From contig NC_089232.1 of the NCBI RefSeq assembly GCF_963924675.1, positions 42,344,522 to 42,408,521 of the forward strand: DNA of 64,000 nt, given 5' to 3'. Positions 23,962 through 36,394 of the stretch are shown in pieces. The position numbers and the translations under genes are program-made. The first letter of the stretch is position 1. Every line of letters begins with the position of its first letter. The stretch is from Phocoena phocoena. Taxonomy: Eukaryota; Chordata; Mammalia; Artiodactyla; Phocoenidae. Below the pieces are notes generated by a model. It did no database searches. It saw only the letters and a list, made by a program, of their open reading frames with translations, and was not told the DNA's origin.

Positions 23962-25116
23962 GACTAAGGTGAAGATCATGGTGGGCAACAAACCCATGAC
24001 TCAATTGCTTTCACAACTATCTAAAATAAAACCATCTATCTCAAACATTCTCTCTATTTCAATTCATTGAACTAAATGAATTTAAATTAATCAAACATAT
24101 AGAGCTTTTGTTAGATACCTTGCCCAGTCTAGGTATATGAGATCCAGTGATGACCAATTGTGTAGAAGGTTATCTGATGATAAATATTTTAAAAAAATGT
24201 AGAACAGGACATATATTGACACAGTAATGCTATATAATAATCACTCACAGAACTTCATACATTATTGCTGTGCGTTACAACAATAAACATTCATTTAGTT
24301 GATGTGTCTGTGAATCACTGATTTAGGCTGCAAAGTTCTTTTGGTCAGTGGCACGGTGGTCTCTGTCACATTCCATTAGGCAAAACAAGTCGCACAGACG
24401 ACCCAAACTCAAAGGGTAGGGAAATCAACTCTACATCTTTAGTTGGAGGAACCACAAAATTACTTGGTACACATACAGAGAGGAAAAAATAAGTGCAATT
24501 ATTAATATAATCAGCCTGCCATTCTTTGCCCTCAGGGAGGACACACTCACATCCCTCTTATGTATAAAATATGTTCTCCCTTTACCATGACTGTCAGAAG
24601 TCACATCCCATCACAGCATGAAATTCAAAGTCTATAATTTTGTGATCTCTCTTGGTCTGGATGTAGCCCCTCTTGGTCCAGAGACCTATAGCCAAAAAGA
24701 CAATTTATATGCCCCTGAAACACCCAATATAAAATGAAGAAAAAAATTTATTTATGAAAATAAAAGGAATGAACAACACATTATAGTCTCTGGTCTATAG
24801 AAAGTTTGACATTTCTTGAGCAAATATTCCAGATTTCCCTCTTGTTTTGGAAAATGTTTATTAGTTTAGACCTACTTCTGCTCCCTAGAAATGGAGCCTC
24901 TGTTTATTGTTCTCCATGAGTTTTAGCTTTTCCCTCTGATATATCCTTTCTTTTCCATCCATCCTGACCACTTTTGAAGAAATGGTCCTATTAGCTGAGT
25001 AGTCTTCTCAGCCTGTAGAAAGTTGTAGGTCCAGAGTCTTTGTTTTCCCTCAGTCGAACATCCTTTTTTTTTTGCAGACTGGCAGGGCTTTTGCCAATAC
25101 AGCTCTTTTAAGACAT
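23962..25116. other. Unassigned DNA
   Basis: No gene seen. Parts of 24500-25070 look like an old dispersed repeat but no family could be assigned. Confidence 0.4.
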
Positions 25117-25366
25117 TGTGAATTTTCTTTTTTTTTAAATTGAGATATAATTGACATATATTTTATTAGTTTTAGGTGTACAACATAATGGTTCTATATA
25201 TGTAAATGATATGAAATTATTGCCATAATAAGTTTAGTTAACATCCATCACCTCACATAATTAACAGATTTTGTTCTTGTGATGAGAACTTTTAGGATCT
25301 ACTATCTTAGCAACTTTCAAATATACAATAGAGTATTGTTAACTATAGTCACTATGCTGTACATTA

Positions 25367-27759
25367 CAGGCATTCATTGTTTTATTGCACTTTGCTTTAT
25401 TGTGCTTCCCAGATACTGCGTCTTTTTTACAAATTGAAAGTTTTTGACAACCTACATCAAGTAGTGGCATCTATTGGCACCTTTTTTCCAACGGCATTTG
25501 CTCACTTCGTGTCTCTTTGTCTCATTTTGGTAATTCTTGCAATATGTCAGACATTTTCATTATTATTATATTTGTTATAGTGACCTGTGATCAGTGATCT
25601 TTGATGTTACTAGCGAAATTGTTTTGGCGTACCAAGAATCACACCCATATACAATGGCAAACTTAATTGATAAGTGTTGTGTGTGTTCTCACTGCTCCAC
25701 CGACCGGCCATTCCCCTGTCTCTCTGCCTCTCCCCAGGCCTCCTTACTCCCTGAAATATGATAATATTAAAAGTAGGCCAATTAATAACCCTCCAGTGGT
25801 CCCTAAGTGTTCAAGGGAAAGGAAGAGTCACGTATTTCTTACTTTAAATCAAAAGCTAGAGATGATTAAGCTTAGTTAGGAAGGCATGTTGAAAACTCAG
25901 GACGAAGACTAGGCCTCTTGTACCAAACAGTTAGCCAAGTTGTGAATGCAAATGAAAAGCTCTTGAAGGAAATTAAAAGTGCTACTGCAGTGGAGACATG
26001 AATGATAAGAAAGCAAAGCAGCCTTATGGCTGATATGGAGAAAGTTTTAGTGGTCTGTATAGAAGATCAAACCAGCCACAAAGTTTCCTGAAGCCAGCAC
26101 CTAATCCAGAGCAAGGCCTTAAATATTTTTGATTCTCTTTGATTCTGTGAAGGCTAAGAGAGGTGAGGAAGCTGCAGAAGAAAAGTATGAAGCTGGCAGA
26201 GGTAAGTTCATGAGGTTTAAGGAAAGAAGCTGTATCCGTAACACAAAAGTGCGGGGTGAAGCAGCAAGTGCTAATGTGGAAGCTTCTGCTAGTTATCCAG
26301 AAGATTTAGCTAAGATAATTAATGAAGGTGGCTACACTAAAAAACAGATTTTCAATGTAGATGAAACAGCCTACTACTGGAAGAAGAGGCCATCTAGGAC
26401 TTTCATAGCTGGAGAGGAGAAATCAGTGTCAGGCTTTAAAGGACAGGCTGGCTCTCTTGTTAGGGGCTAATGCGGCTGGTGACTTTAAGTTGAAGTCAGT
26501 GCTCACTTATCATTCTGAAAATCCTAGGGTCCTTAAGAGTTATGCAATATCTACCTTCCCTGTGCTCTATCAGTGGAACAACAAAACCTGGATGATAGCA
26601 CATCTGTTTACGACATGGTTTACTGAATATTTGAAGCCCACTGTTGAGACCTACAGTTCAGAAAAGAAGATTCCTTTCAAAATGTTACTGCTCATTGACA
26701 GTGCACCTGGTCACCCAAGACCTCTGATGGAGATGTACCATGAGATTAATGTTGTTTTCATGCCTGCTAACACAAGATGCTGTCTGCAACCCATGGATCA
26801 AGGAGTAATTCGACTTTCAAGTCTTATTCTTTAAGAAATACATTTCATAAGGCTATAGCTGCCGTAGATAGTGGTTCCTCTGATGGATCTGGGCAGTCAA
26901 TTGAAAATCTTCTGGAAAGGATTCACCATTCTAGATGCCATTAAGAACATTTGTGATTCATGGGAAGAGGTCAAAAATATCAACACAAACAGGAGTTTGG
27001 AAGAAGTGAATTCCAACCCTGATGAATGACTTTGAGGGGTTCAAGACTTCAATGAAGGAAGTAACTGCAGATGTGGTAGAAATAGCAAGAGAAGCGGAAT
27101 TAGAAGTGGAGCCTGGAGATGTGCCTGAATTGGTGCACTCTCATGATAGAACTTGAATGGATGAAGAGTTGCTTGTTATGGATGAGCAGAGAGAGTGGTT
27201 TCTTGAGATGGAATCTACTCCTGGTGAAGATGCTGTGAGGATCGTTGAAATAACAACAGAGGATTTAGAACATTATATAAACTTAGCTGATAAAGCAGCA
27301 TCAGGGTTTGAGAGGATTGACTCCAACTTTGAAAGAAGTTCTGCTGTGGGTAAAATGCTATGAACAACATGCATGCCACAGAGGAACCGTTCTTAAAAGG
27401 AAGCATCAATTCATGCAACAATCCTAACTGCTGTCTTATTTTAAGAAACTGCCACAGCCACCCCAGCCCTCAGCAGCCACCACCCTCGTCAGTCAGCAGC
27501 CATCGACATTGAGGCAGGACCCTCCACCAGCAAAAAGATTACAACTGGCTGAAAGCTCAGATGAGGGTTAGCATTTTTTAGCAATAGTTTTAAATTAAGG
27601 TATAATGCCATTGCATACTTAATAGACTGCAGTGTGGTGTAAACGTAACCTTTATATGCATTGGGAAACCAAGAAAATTCATGTGACTTGCTTTATTGTG
27701 ATGTTTGCTTTATTGTGGTGGTCTGGAACGGAACCTGGAATATCTCTGAAGTATGCTTG
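25367..27759 (+). mobile_element. Tigger1 DNA transposon, near full length
   Basis: A 2,393-bp pogo/Tigger element (Tigger1 is about 2.4 kb). The left end reads CAGGCATTCATTGTTTTATT and the right end, read on the minus strand, CAAGCATACTTCAGAGATAT. These are the inverted terminal repeats. TA dinucleotides at 25365-25366 and 27760-27761 are the target duplication. Removing the element and one TA restores an uninterrupted L1 (GCTGTACATTACATCCCTAG). The element carries a decayed transposase. Confidence 0.95.
25799..27570 (+). pseudogene. Tigger1 transposase pseudogene
   Basis: The element's transposase would bind the inverted repeats and cut at TA sites. The decayed frame starts with a helix-turn-helix part (KCSRERKSHVFLTLNQKLEM). 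The core lies in three frames: 26129-26470, 26457-26834 and 27157-27363. The first catalytic Asp is in [10 protein letters not shown] (codon near 26360), the second in [11 protein letters not shown] and the third in LQPMDQGVI. The last two are 32 residues apart, the DD32D spacing of pogo/Tigger. The C-terminal acidic part ([20 protein letters not shown]) and a proline-rich end follow. All three catalytic residues survive, but frameshifts and stops disable it. Tigger-like genes (TIGD, JRK) are domesticated relatives; nothing suggests that here. Confidence 0.93.
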
Positions 27760-28414
27760 TACATCCCTAGGACTTGTTTATCTTATGATTGGAAGCTTGT
27801 ACCATTTGACTACCTTCACCCACTTCCCCCACCCTCCACCCCTCACCTCTGGCAACCACCAGTCTGTTCTCTGTATCTATGAGTTAGTTTCTTTTAGATT
27901 CCACATATAAGTAAGTGAGATTATATAGTATTTGTCTTTCTCTACTTCACTTAGCATAGTGCGCTTAAGGCCATCCATGTTGTTGCAAATGGCAGGATAT
28001 CCTTTTTTACGGCTGAATTATGTATATATACCACATTTTCTTTATCCATTCATCTGTTGATGGACACTTAGGTTGTTTCATTGTCTTTTCTATTGTAAAT
28101 AATACTGCAGTGAACAAGGGGATGCAGATAACTTTCTGAGTTAGTGTTTTCTTTTCCTTTGGATATATACCCAGAAGTGGAATTGCTGGATCATATGGCA
28201 GTTCTATTTTTAATTTTTTGAAGAACCTCCATACTGGTTTCCATAGTAGCTGTACCAATTTACATTCCCACCAACAGTGCACAAGGGTTCCCTTTTCTCC
28301 ATATCTTTGCCAACACTTGTTATGTCTTACCTTTTTGCTAATAGCCGTTAACAGGTATAAGGTGATATCTCATTGTGGTTTTGATTTGCATTTCTCTGAT
28401 GATGTGAATTTTCT

Positions 28415-31400
28415 ATGTATTTGAAAACAAAAGCCCAATTCATTATTTCACTCATAGGAATTTACCAAATGGAAATACATATGACTGTATGAATAATACA
28501 TTCACATGTATTATTAATTTACATTAATGAATAATATAAATCTTTTTTATAATTATATTGAAAAATGAACACTTGTATACATTAGTTTTAGTTTTATTCT
28601 TTTAACAGAACATTTTAGCAAAATTGTTTATTCAGTATGATCTACTTATTCCTTTTCTAGGCTTTTACCCAATAGGATATATCTATGTAGATGTGTGAAC
28701 ATTTACATATAACCATGTTCACTGAGCATAATTTAAAATATTAGAAGATTGGGAAAAATCTAATAGCATATATTAAATTTGTACATTAAAATGTTCTATT
28801 TTATATATAGTTAACTTACTTAAACAATGTATTCATTTTATAATTGGCAAAATATAAACTTTTTAAATATGAAAAATAAAAATATTGCTTTATCTGTTGA
28901 CTAACATTTAAGGTAAATTTGAACCGTTTTACTTAGCCTCAGGATATGAGTGGAAAAGTCAAAATGATTAAAAATGTGCTAAAACATAGCTCATGGGTGA
29001 TGCCATTACCTAAAATAGGAAAGTAAAACAGAAGTTATTGGATTTTGGACATGTTCCATTTAAAGTGCCTCTGAAAGCCTCTGTGGGAGGTATCCAGAAT
29101 ATACTTGGAAAGATATGTCAGGTGCCGTAAAAATAGTTCAGATGTAGACAGATCTGTTTAGGATCTGGAAATGTGGGAAATAATTAGCACTCTAAGTGAA
29201 AATTTATTTATAGATAAACAATCTAAGGCCCTCAACTTGGTGAATGTCTAAATGCGAGGTTGGGAGATGTGAAAGGGTATAATGAAAAAGGCCCAGAATG
29301 CATACTTAGAGGCATAGAGGGTTGTAACAATGCGGAGTCGCAAAAGGCAAGGGAGGAATATTTCAAGGGGGCGCCTGCAAGACTCAGATGCTTCAGGGAG
29401 CAGTCTGTTAGAATGCCTCCATATTTTTTAAAAATAGCATTGTGTTCAGTAATGAGATGGTTGATGAAAACTTTCAAATGAACAGTTTCAACAGAAAGTT
29501 AGAAATATTATAGACAGTTGAGGAGTAAGTTGGTGAAAGAAAGTAAGAGGTAAAAATATAGGTAACTTTCAAAATGCCTTGAGATGAATCCAGTTACAGA
29601 GATCAGGCAGTAATAGAGGGAGACTGACAAAACTATTAGCAATTACTCAGATTTCTTGCCAGCCTCTACACCAAGACTGTATTATATAAGCAGAGTATAA
29701 TGAGAGTGTAAGCTCTCAGAAGCTTTTGGAATTTGATGCATTTTAATGACACAGAAAATTCTTCTCATTCTATGGACAAAACTTTGGAAAAAATATTTGA
29801 AAGAAGGTCCCAGCTTCTGTGCTCTGAAATTCATGACCATTCCTATGGCTGTTTCCACAATGGTTGAGCATGGCAGGGATTGTAAGGAAGGATGTCCCTG
29901 GGACAGAACACCTTTGGCTCCAGAACTCTCCAAGAGCCCTGCTGACCACTCCTGAGACAGTAAAGCATTCTGAGGTACTTCACCCAGCCTTCATACTCTC
30001 TCTCCTCTACTGGAGTCAGACTACCTTGCTGCCTGGTGTTTTCACCCAGCCTTTCAGCTCCTGCCCTGTTTTCTCTCACACACGTATTTCCCCTCCTAAA
30101 ATCCTTGAACATTTAACTCCAAATTGGCATCTGCTTCTCAGAGGACCTAGAGTAACACACACATATAATAGAAGTTTTCAGATGTTCTTTGAAGCTGTGA
30201 GCTGCTAGACTTATGCTATTTATTAAAGACAGCAGCTTACATTTATCACATAGTTTCTCTTGATGTTTGCAAAACAGATACTAGTTAGACTTTTCTGATT
30301 TTACAGTGGGAGCAGCCCATCTGTGGTCACATTTCTTTTTTCATTGTCCTCCTAATTTTCAAATTTTGAATATCCTACTTTTAAAAAATCATGAATGGTA
30401 CCATCCAGTGATTTCTGCTATTCCTTTTCGTTCTTGCATATGTTTATAGGCTCCATTTGTGAGCTTGGTGAAATTGGTGGATAAGAGCAAGGATTCTTTA
30501 CATTTCCTCATTTGATATGTAGTGTTTATGTTATTTGATATTTGTCCATTTTGTGGAAATAACATTTCCATCTGTGAAATGATGGATGCTGGTTGATGAG
30601 TTAGACACAATATAAATCAAAGTAATAACCTTAGTACTATGGTGAGGGAAGTGCCAGGAATCTCTGCACTCATTAGCATGTGCTTTGCATCAAAAGATGG
30701 TAGGAGAACAAAGAAGAAAATATCACTGGGTGAAAGCTCCAAAGAAAAATACCTCTAAATTATGGGTGAGACTTGGTTCTCCAGTCTTTTCTAATAATGT
30801 CCTATTCTTCTTGTGGGATAATTGGATTAAGGATAGGAGTATTGTATGGGGATAAGTTAACTGAATTTGACCTGAATTTTATTAATTACTTTTTCAGTAA
30901 GCCTCTCCCAACTTATTAGACAAACATACTGCTCTCTGTTGTCTCTCTGTCACTCTGAGGTCACAGGGTTGGGAGGAGTCCTGTAGTGGTCACATGTATG
31001 CCAGCATTATAAAATATGGACCTTCACACTCTGCAAATGCTCTTTCTGTAAGAGACTCTGAGCTCAGCCAGTTTGGAGGGAGCCTCTTGAGAATGCAGCT
31101 TTATATAAAGGCTTCATATTAAATGATACTTGACCGTATTTAAGTGAAGACATGTGAAATGTGCAGAGTGGGTATAATTATTTTGATTAGTGAACTCTAA
31201 TGCAGACGCCATCGCATTTCCATACCACAGTTAACGTTTAGCAGAATAGGGAGCCTCAGATCATTAACAACAGGGCACAAGCAATCCTGGCATTTCCCAG
31301 GAAACCTATAATTAATTGGAAACCATGAATTGAGGAGAGGCATCTATTTCTTTAAAGTTGATTACTTTGTTCTATTCAGCTAAAATAAAAGAATAAATAG

Positions 31401-33764
31401 GCCATTACCTAGTATATTCTACTGAATCGTCATTACCTAGTGTACTGTACTGAGAAACTAGACTAGTGCTCTAGGAAATAGTTCCAGAAGACAGGGAGTA
31501 AGAAAATTTGCAGGTAAAGCAAAATACACAAAAGTCACAAAATCCTTCCCGCCCATTAAAGATTCACCGACGTTATGAAGACACAAAATGTTGACTATTA
31601 AAGCAATCAGTAAAATCTTTGGAGTAGATATTTACATTTATCTTGACTTATCAGGATCCAAACTCCCTTCCCATTTTGGAAGAATGCCTTATCCTCACTA
31701 TTTAGCTAAAGGGGTACAAATTCTTTCTCTCTCTACCCCTTAGTAGGTAGGATCTGTGAATCCGATTCTTTGTCAGATTGATGTTTCAAACAAAGCTTAA
31801 ACTCTGGAGGGAGTGATGCAAAAAAGACGGGACAGAATTTATTTGCAAGAGCATTACAGATTCCTCTGAGATATGCATCAGCAACAGGATTGGCATATAG
31901 CCTTGGTTTTAAGTATTCCATGAAGGCTGGGTTAGGCCCAATGGATGGCTCTGATACCAAAAGCAACATTCTCATCAGACTAGACTTCTGGTATGAACTT
32001 GGCTGTGGTTGTTCTTGCTTAGACTTCCTTGGTCTACCCATTTTCCCAAGCTTGTTTCTCCAGTTTCCAGTCTGTCAGCTACCACATAACTAATTCCTTC
32101 CATGTTAGCTAGAGGTTTAGCAGGTGCTTATGGTCAAGAACCCTGAATGATGTGCCACCTTGTTTAAAAATTAGATGTTTTAAAATAACTCTGTTAGGTA
32201 ATATTTTTCATCCATCATTTTCCTAGAATTATAGCCACTGAATATTGAAAGTAACCCTAGAAGGCATACTTTAAACAATTCTTTAAAGAGTGCATGGTAC
32301 CTTCTACAACATTTCAGATTAGTGGATATTTGGTCTTCACTCAGATGCCTTCAGTGGCAGAAAGCTCACAGCTTTTCAAGACCAGTTATTCCATATTAAG
32401 GCAATTCTAATTTTCTATTGTTATTTCTTTTAACTAGCTTTCTTTACCTGTAATACTGTGATGATTTATTGGGCAACCTCATCTAAGTTTTAGTTCATAT
32501 TGAAATTGCAGTAAGTATATATCTCTGTTTTGACAGTGTATAAAGATTCAGTTTCACTGAAGTTTAGAAAACAAAAAATATTTTGAAGAATGGATATGCC
32601 ACAAATATTGGCTCTAAAGCACACCCTTTGGGAAAAAGTTCATTGTTGCAGACTTGTGATGTTTCTAGCCCAGATTTAGGCCTGGCTCCCTAAATTAAAT
32701 ACAAGTTTGAGTCTTACTAGCTCATCACCATTGGCAGCTGCCTCCAGAACCATGTGTCTTCCCCAAACTGCCTGATTTAGTATCATATTTGGGTTCAGTT
32801 ATAAGTGATAATTAGATCAATATGAGTGTCGGATTGGCTCAAACTTCCTATGACAAAGAGAAGGAAAAGTGTTCATGTATATGAACATTATGACAAATAA
32901 TTTCCAAAAATAATAACTTGCCAAAGTGAGTGAATAAGATGTAGATAATTCAAAGCTCAAAAAACTCTTAGCGTGAATAATAGTCTCCACTTGGCCTAAA
33001 ACGTGGCTAACTGCTGTTTATTAACAACACACTTTCCTCTTTTGCAATGGCTACAATAAATGAACTGTTGGAATTCCCCTGATGAGCTATTTCATGGGCC
33101 AGGATTTTCATTTCTGCTTCAGAAAACATACCTTCATTGATTGAAATCATGTAGGTGAAGAATAAAGACACACTTGCTTCAGTAAATTAAGGAATTTGTA
33201 TCAGGAATGTATTTGTCCAAAAGGACACCTGATCAAAACAATCCCTCAAATCTCTAGCTGCTTTATCACTTTTTATTTAGTGGTGTCTGCTTTCATCAAT
33301 GGAGAAACGCAGGGAAATAGAATTTGTTGTGAAACAATATATTAATTTACATTAATATGTGAATTAAACATTTTTTAATCCATGTATTTCAAACTCTCCT
33401 GTAAATGCAACTGAAGTAGTGTGACTTAGGAGCTGTAACTGAAGACAACCCTCAAAAGTAATAGGTACAGAACTTGTACGACTAATATGTATAGTAGTTC
33501 AGCCCTCTGGAAGTGTGTATCATTCAAAATTAATCCTTGGGACTCCTCTGGTTAATTTCCCATTAAATTCACCCTATTCCCCTACCCACACCTAAGTCCC
33601 CTTGAGAAATGTGAGAGATGGAGGCACAGAGGTAAAGACGGAATTTCAGGATGACCACTTCTGCTGTCAAGTGTCCACTCTAAATCCACTTGCTAAAGTG
33701 AGTTTGTAAGATGTACAGAATCCAAAGTTCAAAAACTCAACAGCATTTTTAATAAGACCATATG
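28415..33764. other. Long stretch without recognised genes or repeats
   Basis: This is the largest part of the window without a named repeat. 29600-30170 may be an old dispersed element (it ends CTTCTCAGAGGACCTAGAGT), but I cannot name it. 31733-32041 has an open frame discussed separately. A pair of diverged similar segments lies near 32921 and 33693. No splice-bounded exon could be supported. Confidence 0.4.
31733..32041 (-). other. Unidentified 102-residue open frame
   Basis: A complete ATG-to-stop frame of 102 residues. It opens with an AT-hook-like basic run (MGRPRKSK) followed by Gln/Pro-rich sequence. The later part is mixed hydrophobic with four Cys-free stretches and a KFCPVFFASLPPEFKLCL segment. 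The composition looks less random than other frames here. No domain, homologue or expression signal is recognised. It may be a chance frame or a relic of a retrocopy. Confidence 0.15.
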
Positions 33765-34170
33765 GTCCCCAAAGCTACCACTCTGTCTAGAATATCCTTC
33801 CTACCATGTCTTTTTAGTTAACTCCATTTGTTCCTCAATTATTAGCCCAATCATATCTTTCTCTGGGAAGTCTTCCCTGATCTCATTGAAGACTAGGTAT
33901 TTTATGAACTGTTTTGGAAAAATGTACTTTTCTCCTGTTACTATTCATTGCTGCATGATCATGTATATGTGGTTATATTAGTAATGGTTATTATAATAAT
34001 AATAACCAATAACAATGGTTATTATAATAATAACGGTCTCACCTCCTGAAAACCCTGAGCCACTTGAGTGCAGGAGCCATATCTTTTTGTTCACCAGTGT
34101 ATTCTGAGCACCTTGCACAGCGACTGACAATCAGGAAGCACTTGATAAACGGTGGTCAGATGGGTAACAC
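33765..34170 (+). repeat. L2 LINE 3' region
   Basis: Plus-strand L2 3' UTR blocks in order: CTCTGGGAAGTCTTCCCTGA, a long AT-rich part, CACTTGAGTGCAGGAGCCAT, then CACCTTGCACAGCGACTGAC and AGGAAGCACTTGATAAAC. A hairpin-forming TAA-rich duplication lies inside at about 33993-34034. Confidence 0.75.
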
Positions 34171-34689
34171 CTTCACACCGTTTGAGAATATGACTTCTCA
34201 CAAACATACCATTTTCCTATCTCTCTGCTATTGAGGGGAATAAAGGTTGCTCCTCTAGTCAAGGAAAATCCCTTACCTGTGCTTTGGGTCACTTCCCCCC
34301 AAGACCCCTTCACTGTCTCATTCCAACACTCCCTGATGTTGCTTCTATCTTCAACCTTTCCTTCCTTCCCTTCAGAATGAATGTATGCTCAGGTTTCTTC
34401 CAATTTAGCAAACAAATAAAAACAAACCAAAAAAGAGTCCCAAAAAATCCTTCCAACCATCCATTCAATTACTTTACTTATCGGACATACATGGCAGAAC
34501 ACTTGCAGGTTTTGTCTGGCATTCACCAACATTTTAGGTTGTGTAGATGACTAAGATAGACGTAACATGTACGCTCAAAAAACTGAGTCTAGCCAACATC
34601 CTATCCGCTTTACTTCAGAGCCAAGTTTGTAGTTTCTTTAAAGCATTACTTTTCCATAGTTCTCCCCCCATCCCACATCCTACTCTCTA

Positions 34690-35730
34690 CTGAACTGCTA
34701 ACCAGCAAGTGGGTAGTCCTCAGTCCCTATCAGTTTGATGTCTCTGTAGCATTTGAATCCACTGACCAGTCCCTCCTCAATCCTCTTTCCTTCATTGATT
34801 GCCTAACACTTCTCTTTCCTGGATCTCCTCCTACTTCATGGAAGATTTTTCTTGGTGTCTAAATGAACTATTATTCCTCAATTCATATTTCACTTGGGTG
34901 TTCCCTGTGTTTCAGTTTTTATACTTCTCAGGCATTTCCTGGGTGGTCTAATTTAATCTATTGGCTTAAACTATTATGTACAGTCTCAATATATACTGCA
35001 AAGATCTCTGTTTTGATTTCCAAGCCTATGTATCCAATAATTTTCTGGTTTTCTTCTTCATCCGGATATCCTACAGATCTTTTTCAAAACAAATCCATTG
35101 TCATGTCTTTCCCAGATCTTATTCTCAAATTTTATCTTGCTTATTTTTCTTATTCTTATTTTCTTTCTCTCTCAAAAAATTGTCACCCTCCTTTCAGTGG
35201 TTTGAGGCAGACCCTTGGTTTTCATCCCTTGACTTGTGTCCACTTCTTCCCCTCACTTGCTGTGATGGTCAGTCATCAAATAGCATCAATTTCACTTGCT
35301 TAAACTTCTTTAGCTTCTATTCCCTTTTCTCCATGTTCACTGCTACTGCTTTTTTTTTTTTAGGGTTTGTCTCCTCTTGCCCAGATTACTAGAAGAGCCT
35401 CCTAAGCACCTACCCTTTAAATATAGTTTTGTCACGCCTCCCAGCATGATTTTTCTCATATGCAAGTGTGGCCATGCTGTTTCAGTGGATCACCAAACTG
35501 TCAAATCACTGTCAGCCTCCTTAGCATGTCATAGAAGGCTTCTTGTGCGTAAGCTGTTCATATCTTTCATCACTTGTGTATGCCTCTTTCAAATCCTATA
35601 TTTCAGTCAGATTATAATACTTCTACTTCCCCTGAGAAGCCATGCTCCCTCTCACCTCCAGGATTTAGTACATGATTTTCCTATTTCTGTTGTCTTCTTT
35701 GATCTTCCCAGTATTATAAAGGGGTCCATT
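34690..35730 (+). repeat. L2 LINE, reverse-transcriptase region to 3' part
   Basis: The sequence follows the L2 (CR1-clade) consensus order for about 1 kb. It covers the segment around CCTCAGTCCCTATCAGTTTG, the core equivalent to the RT palm coding part, CTTGGTTTTCATCCCTTGAC, GCCCAGATTACTAGAAGAGC, and CACCTCCAGGATTTAGTACA. Frames are broken. 34285-34420 may be a further small L2 piece. Confidence 0.65.
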
Positions 35731-36394
35731 CTTTGTCCTTCAATGATAGAATCCCATGATTGTCTTTGTTATATACATTTTCAATATCTACAGGATAAAG
35801 TTTACTCAAAAATTTTCAACTACGTATACCCTTTTCCCACCATCACCCCTCACCCTCCTACACATACACACACAAATATGATATAAGAGAGAGGGAATTG
35901 ATCATCTGATTTGATTTTCTAGTAGGAACTCATGTAAAGTCATACCGTGAGAGTGGCACTTTCTTCGGTCTTCTCCTCCCTTTTAATTTAATATAACTAT
36001 ATTAATAAAATAATGCAGTGCTATTTTTTCCCCTGCCTGTGGAATAGGCTACACCATTTTCTCCTGCCTTAGGTTTGCTCCCTTTTCTTTTTGCCTCTGT
36101 AGGATTAAGTGCGAATTGACCCAGGGCTTTTCTCCTGGGGTAGCCATGGCCAACTCTTATTTCTGCTTCCTTTCTCCTGTGGCTCCAACTGTAAAAAGGC
36201 TAAGATTGTGTCTTGAATATGAAAAGTCATAGTTACCTCTGTCTTCTCATATTAAGATCAGATATTCTCATCAATTATTTTTATTCTTTTAGTTGGCTTG
36301 AAAAGTTCTTGAGATTTAAATTTGTATTCATGGGAAGAAATAATTTTTTCCATATTTACTATTATCATTCTAATTCAACTTACCATCTTCTTTC
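35731..36394. other. Unassigned DNA
   Basis: No gene or repeat was recognised between the L2 pieces. Confidence 0.4.

Larger units (their letters stand above)
25129..28402 (-). mobile_element. 5'-truncated L1 split by Tigger1
   Basis: Antisense L1 in two parts, 25129-25366 (3' UTR) and 27760-28402 (end of 3' UTR and ORF2 C-terminus). The 28007-28282 open piece has L1 C-terminal features ([19 protein letters not shown]). The 12-bp duplication TGTGAATTTTCT flanks the whole at 25117-25128 and 28403-28414. Without Tigger1 the insertion is about 880 bp. The nested transposon shows that the L1 landed first. Confidence 0.92.

Noticed and set aside
25377..25580. Plus-strand 67-residue frame at the Tigger1 left end
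   Set aside because: It lies in the noncoding Tigger1 terminal region, upstream of the transposase.
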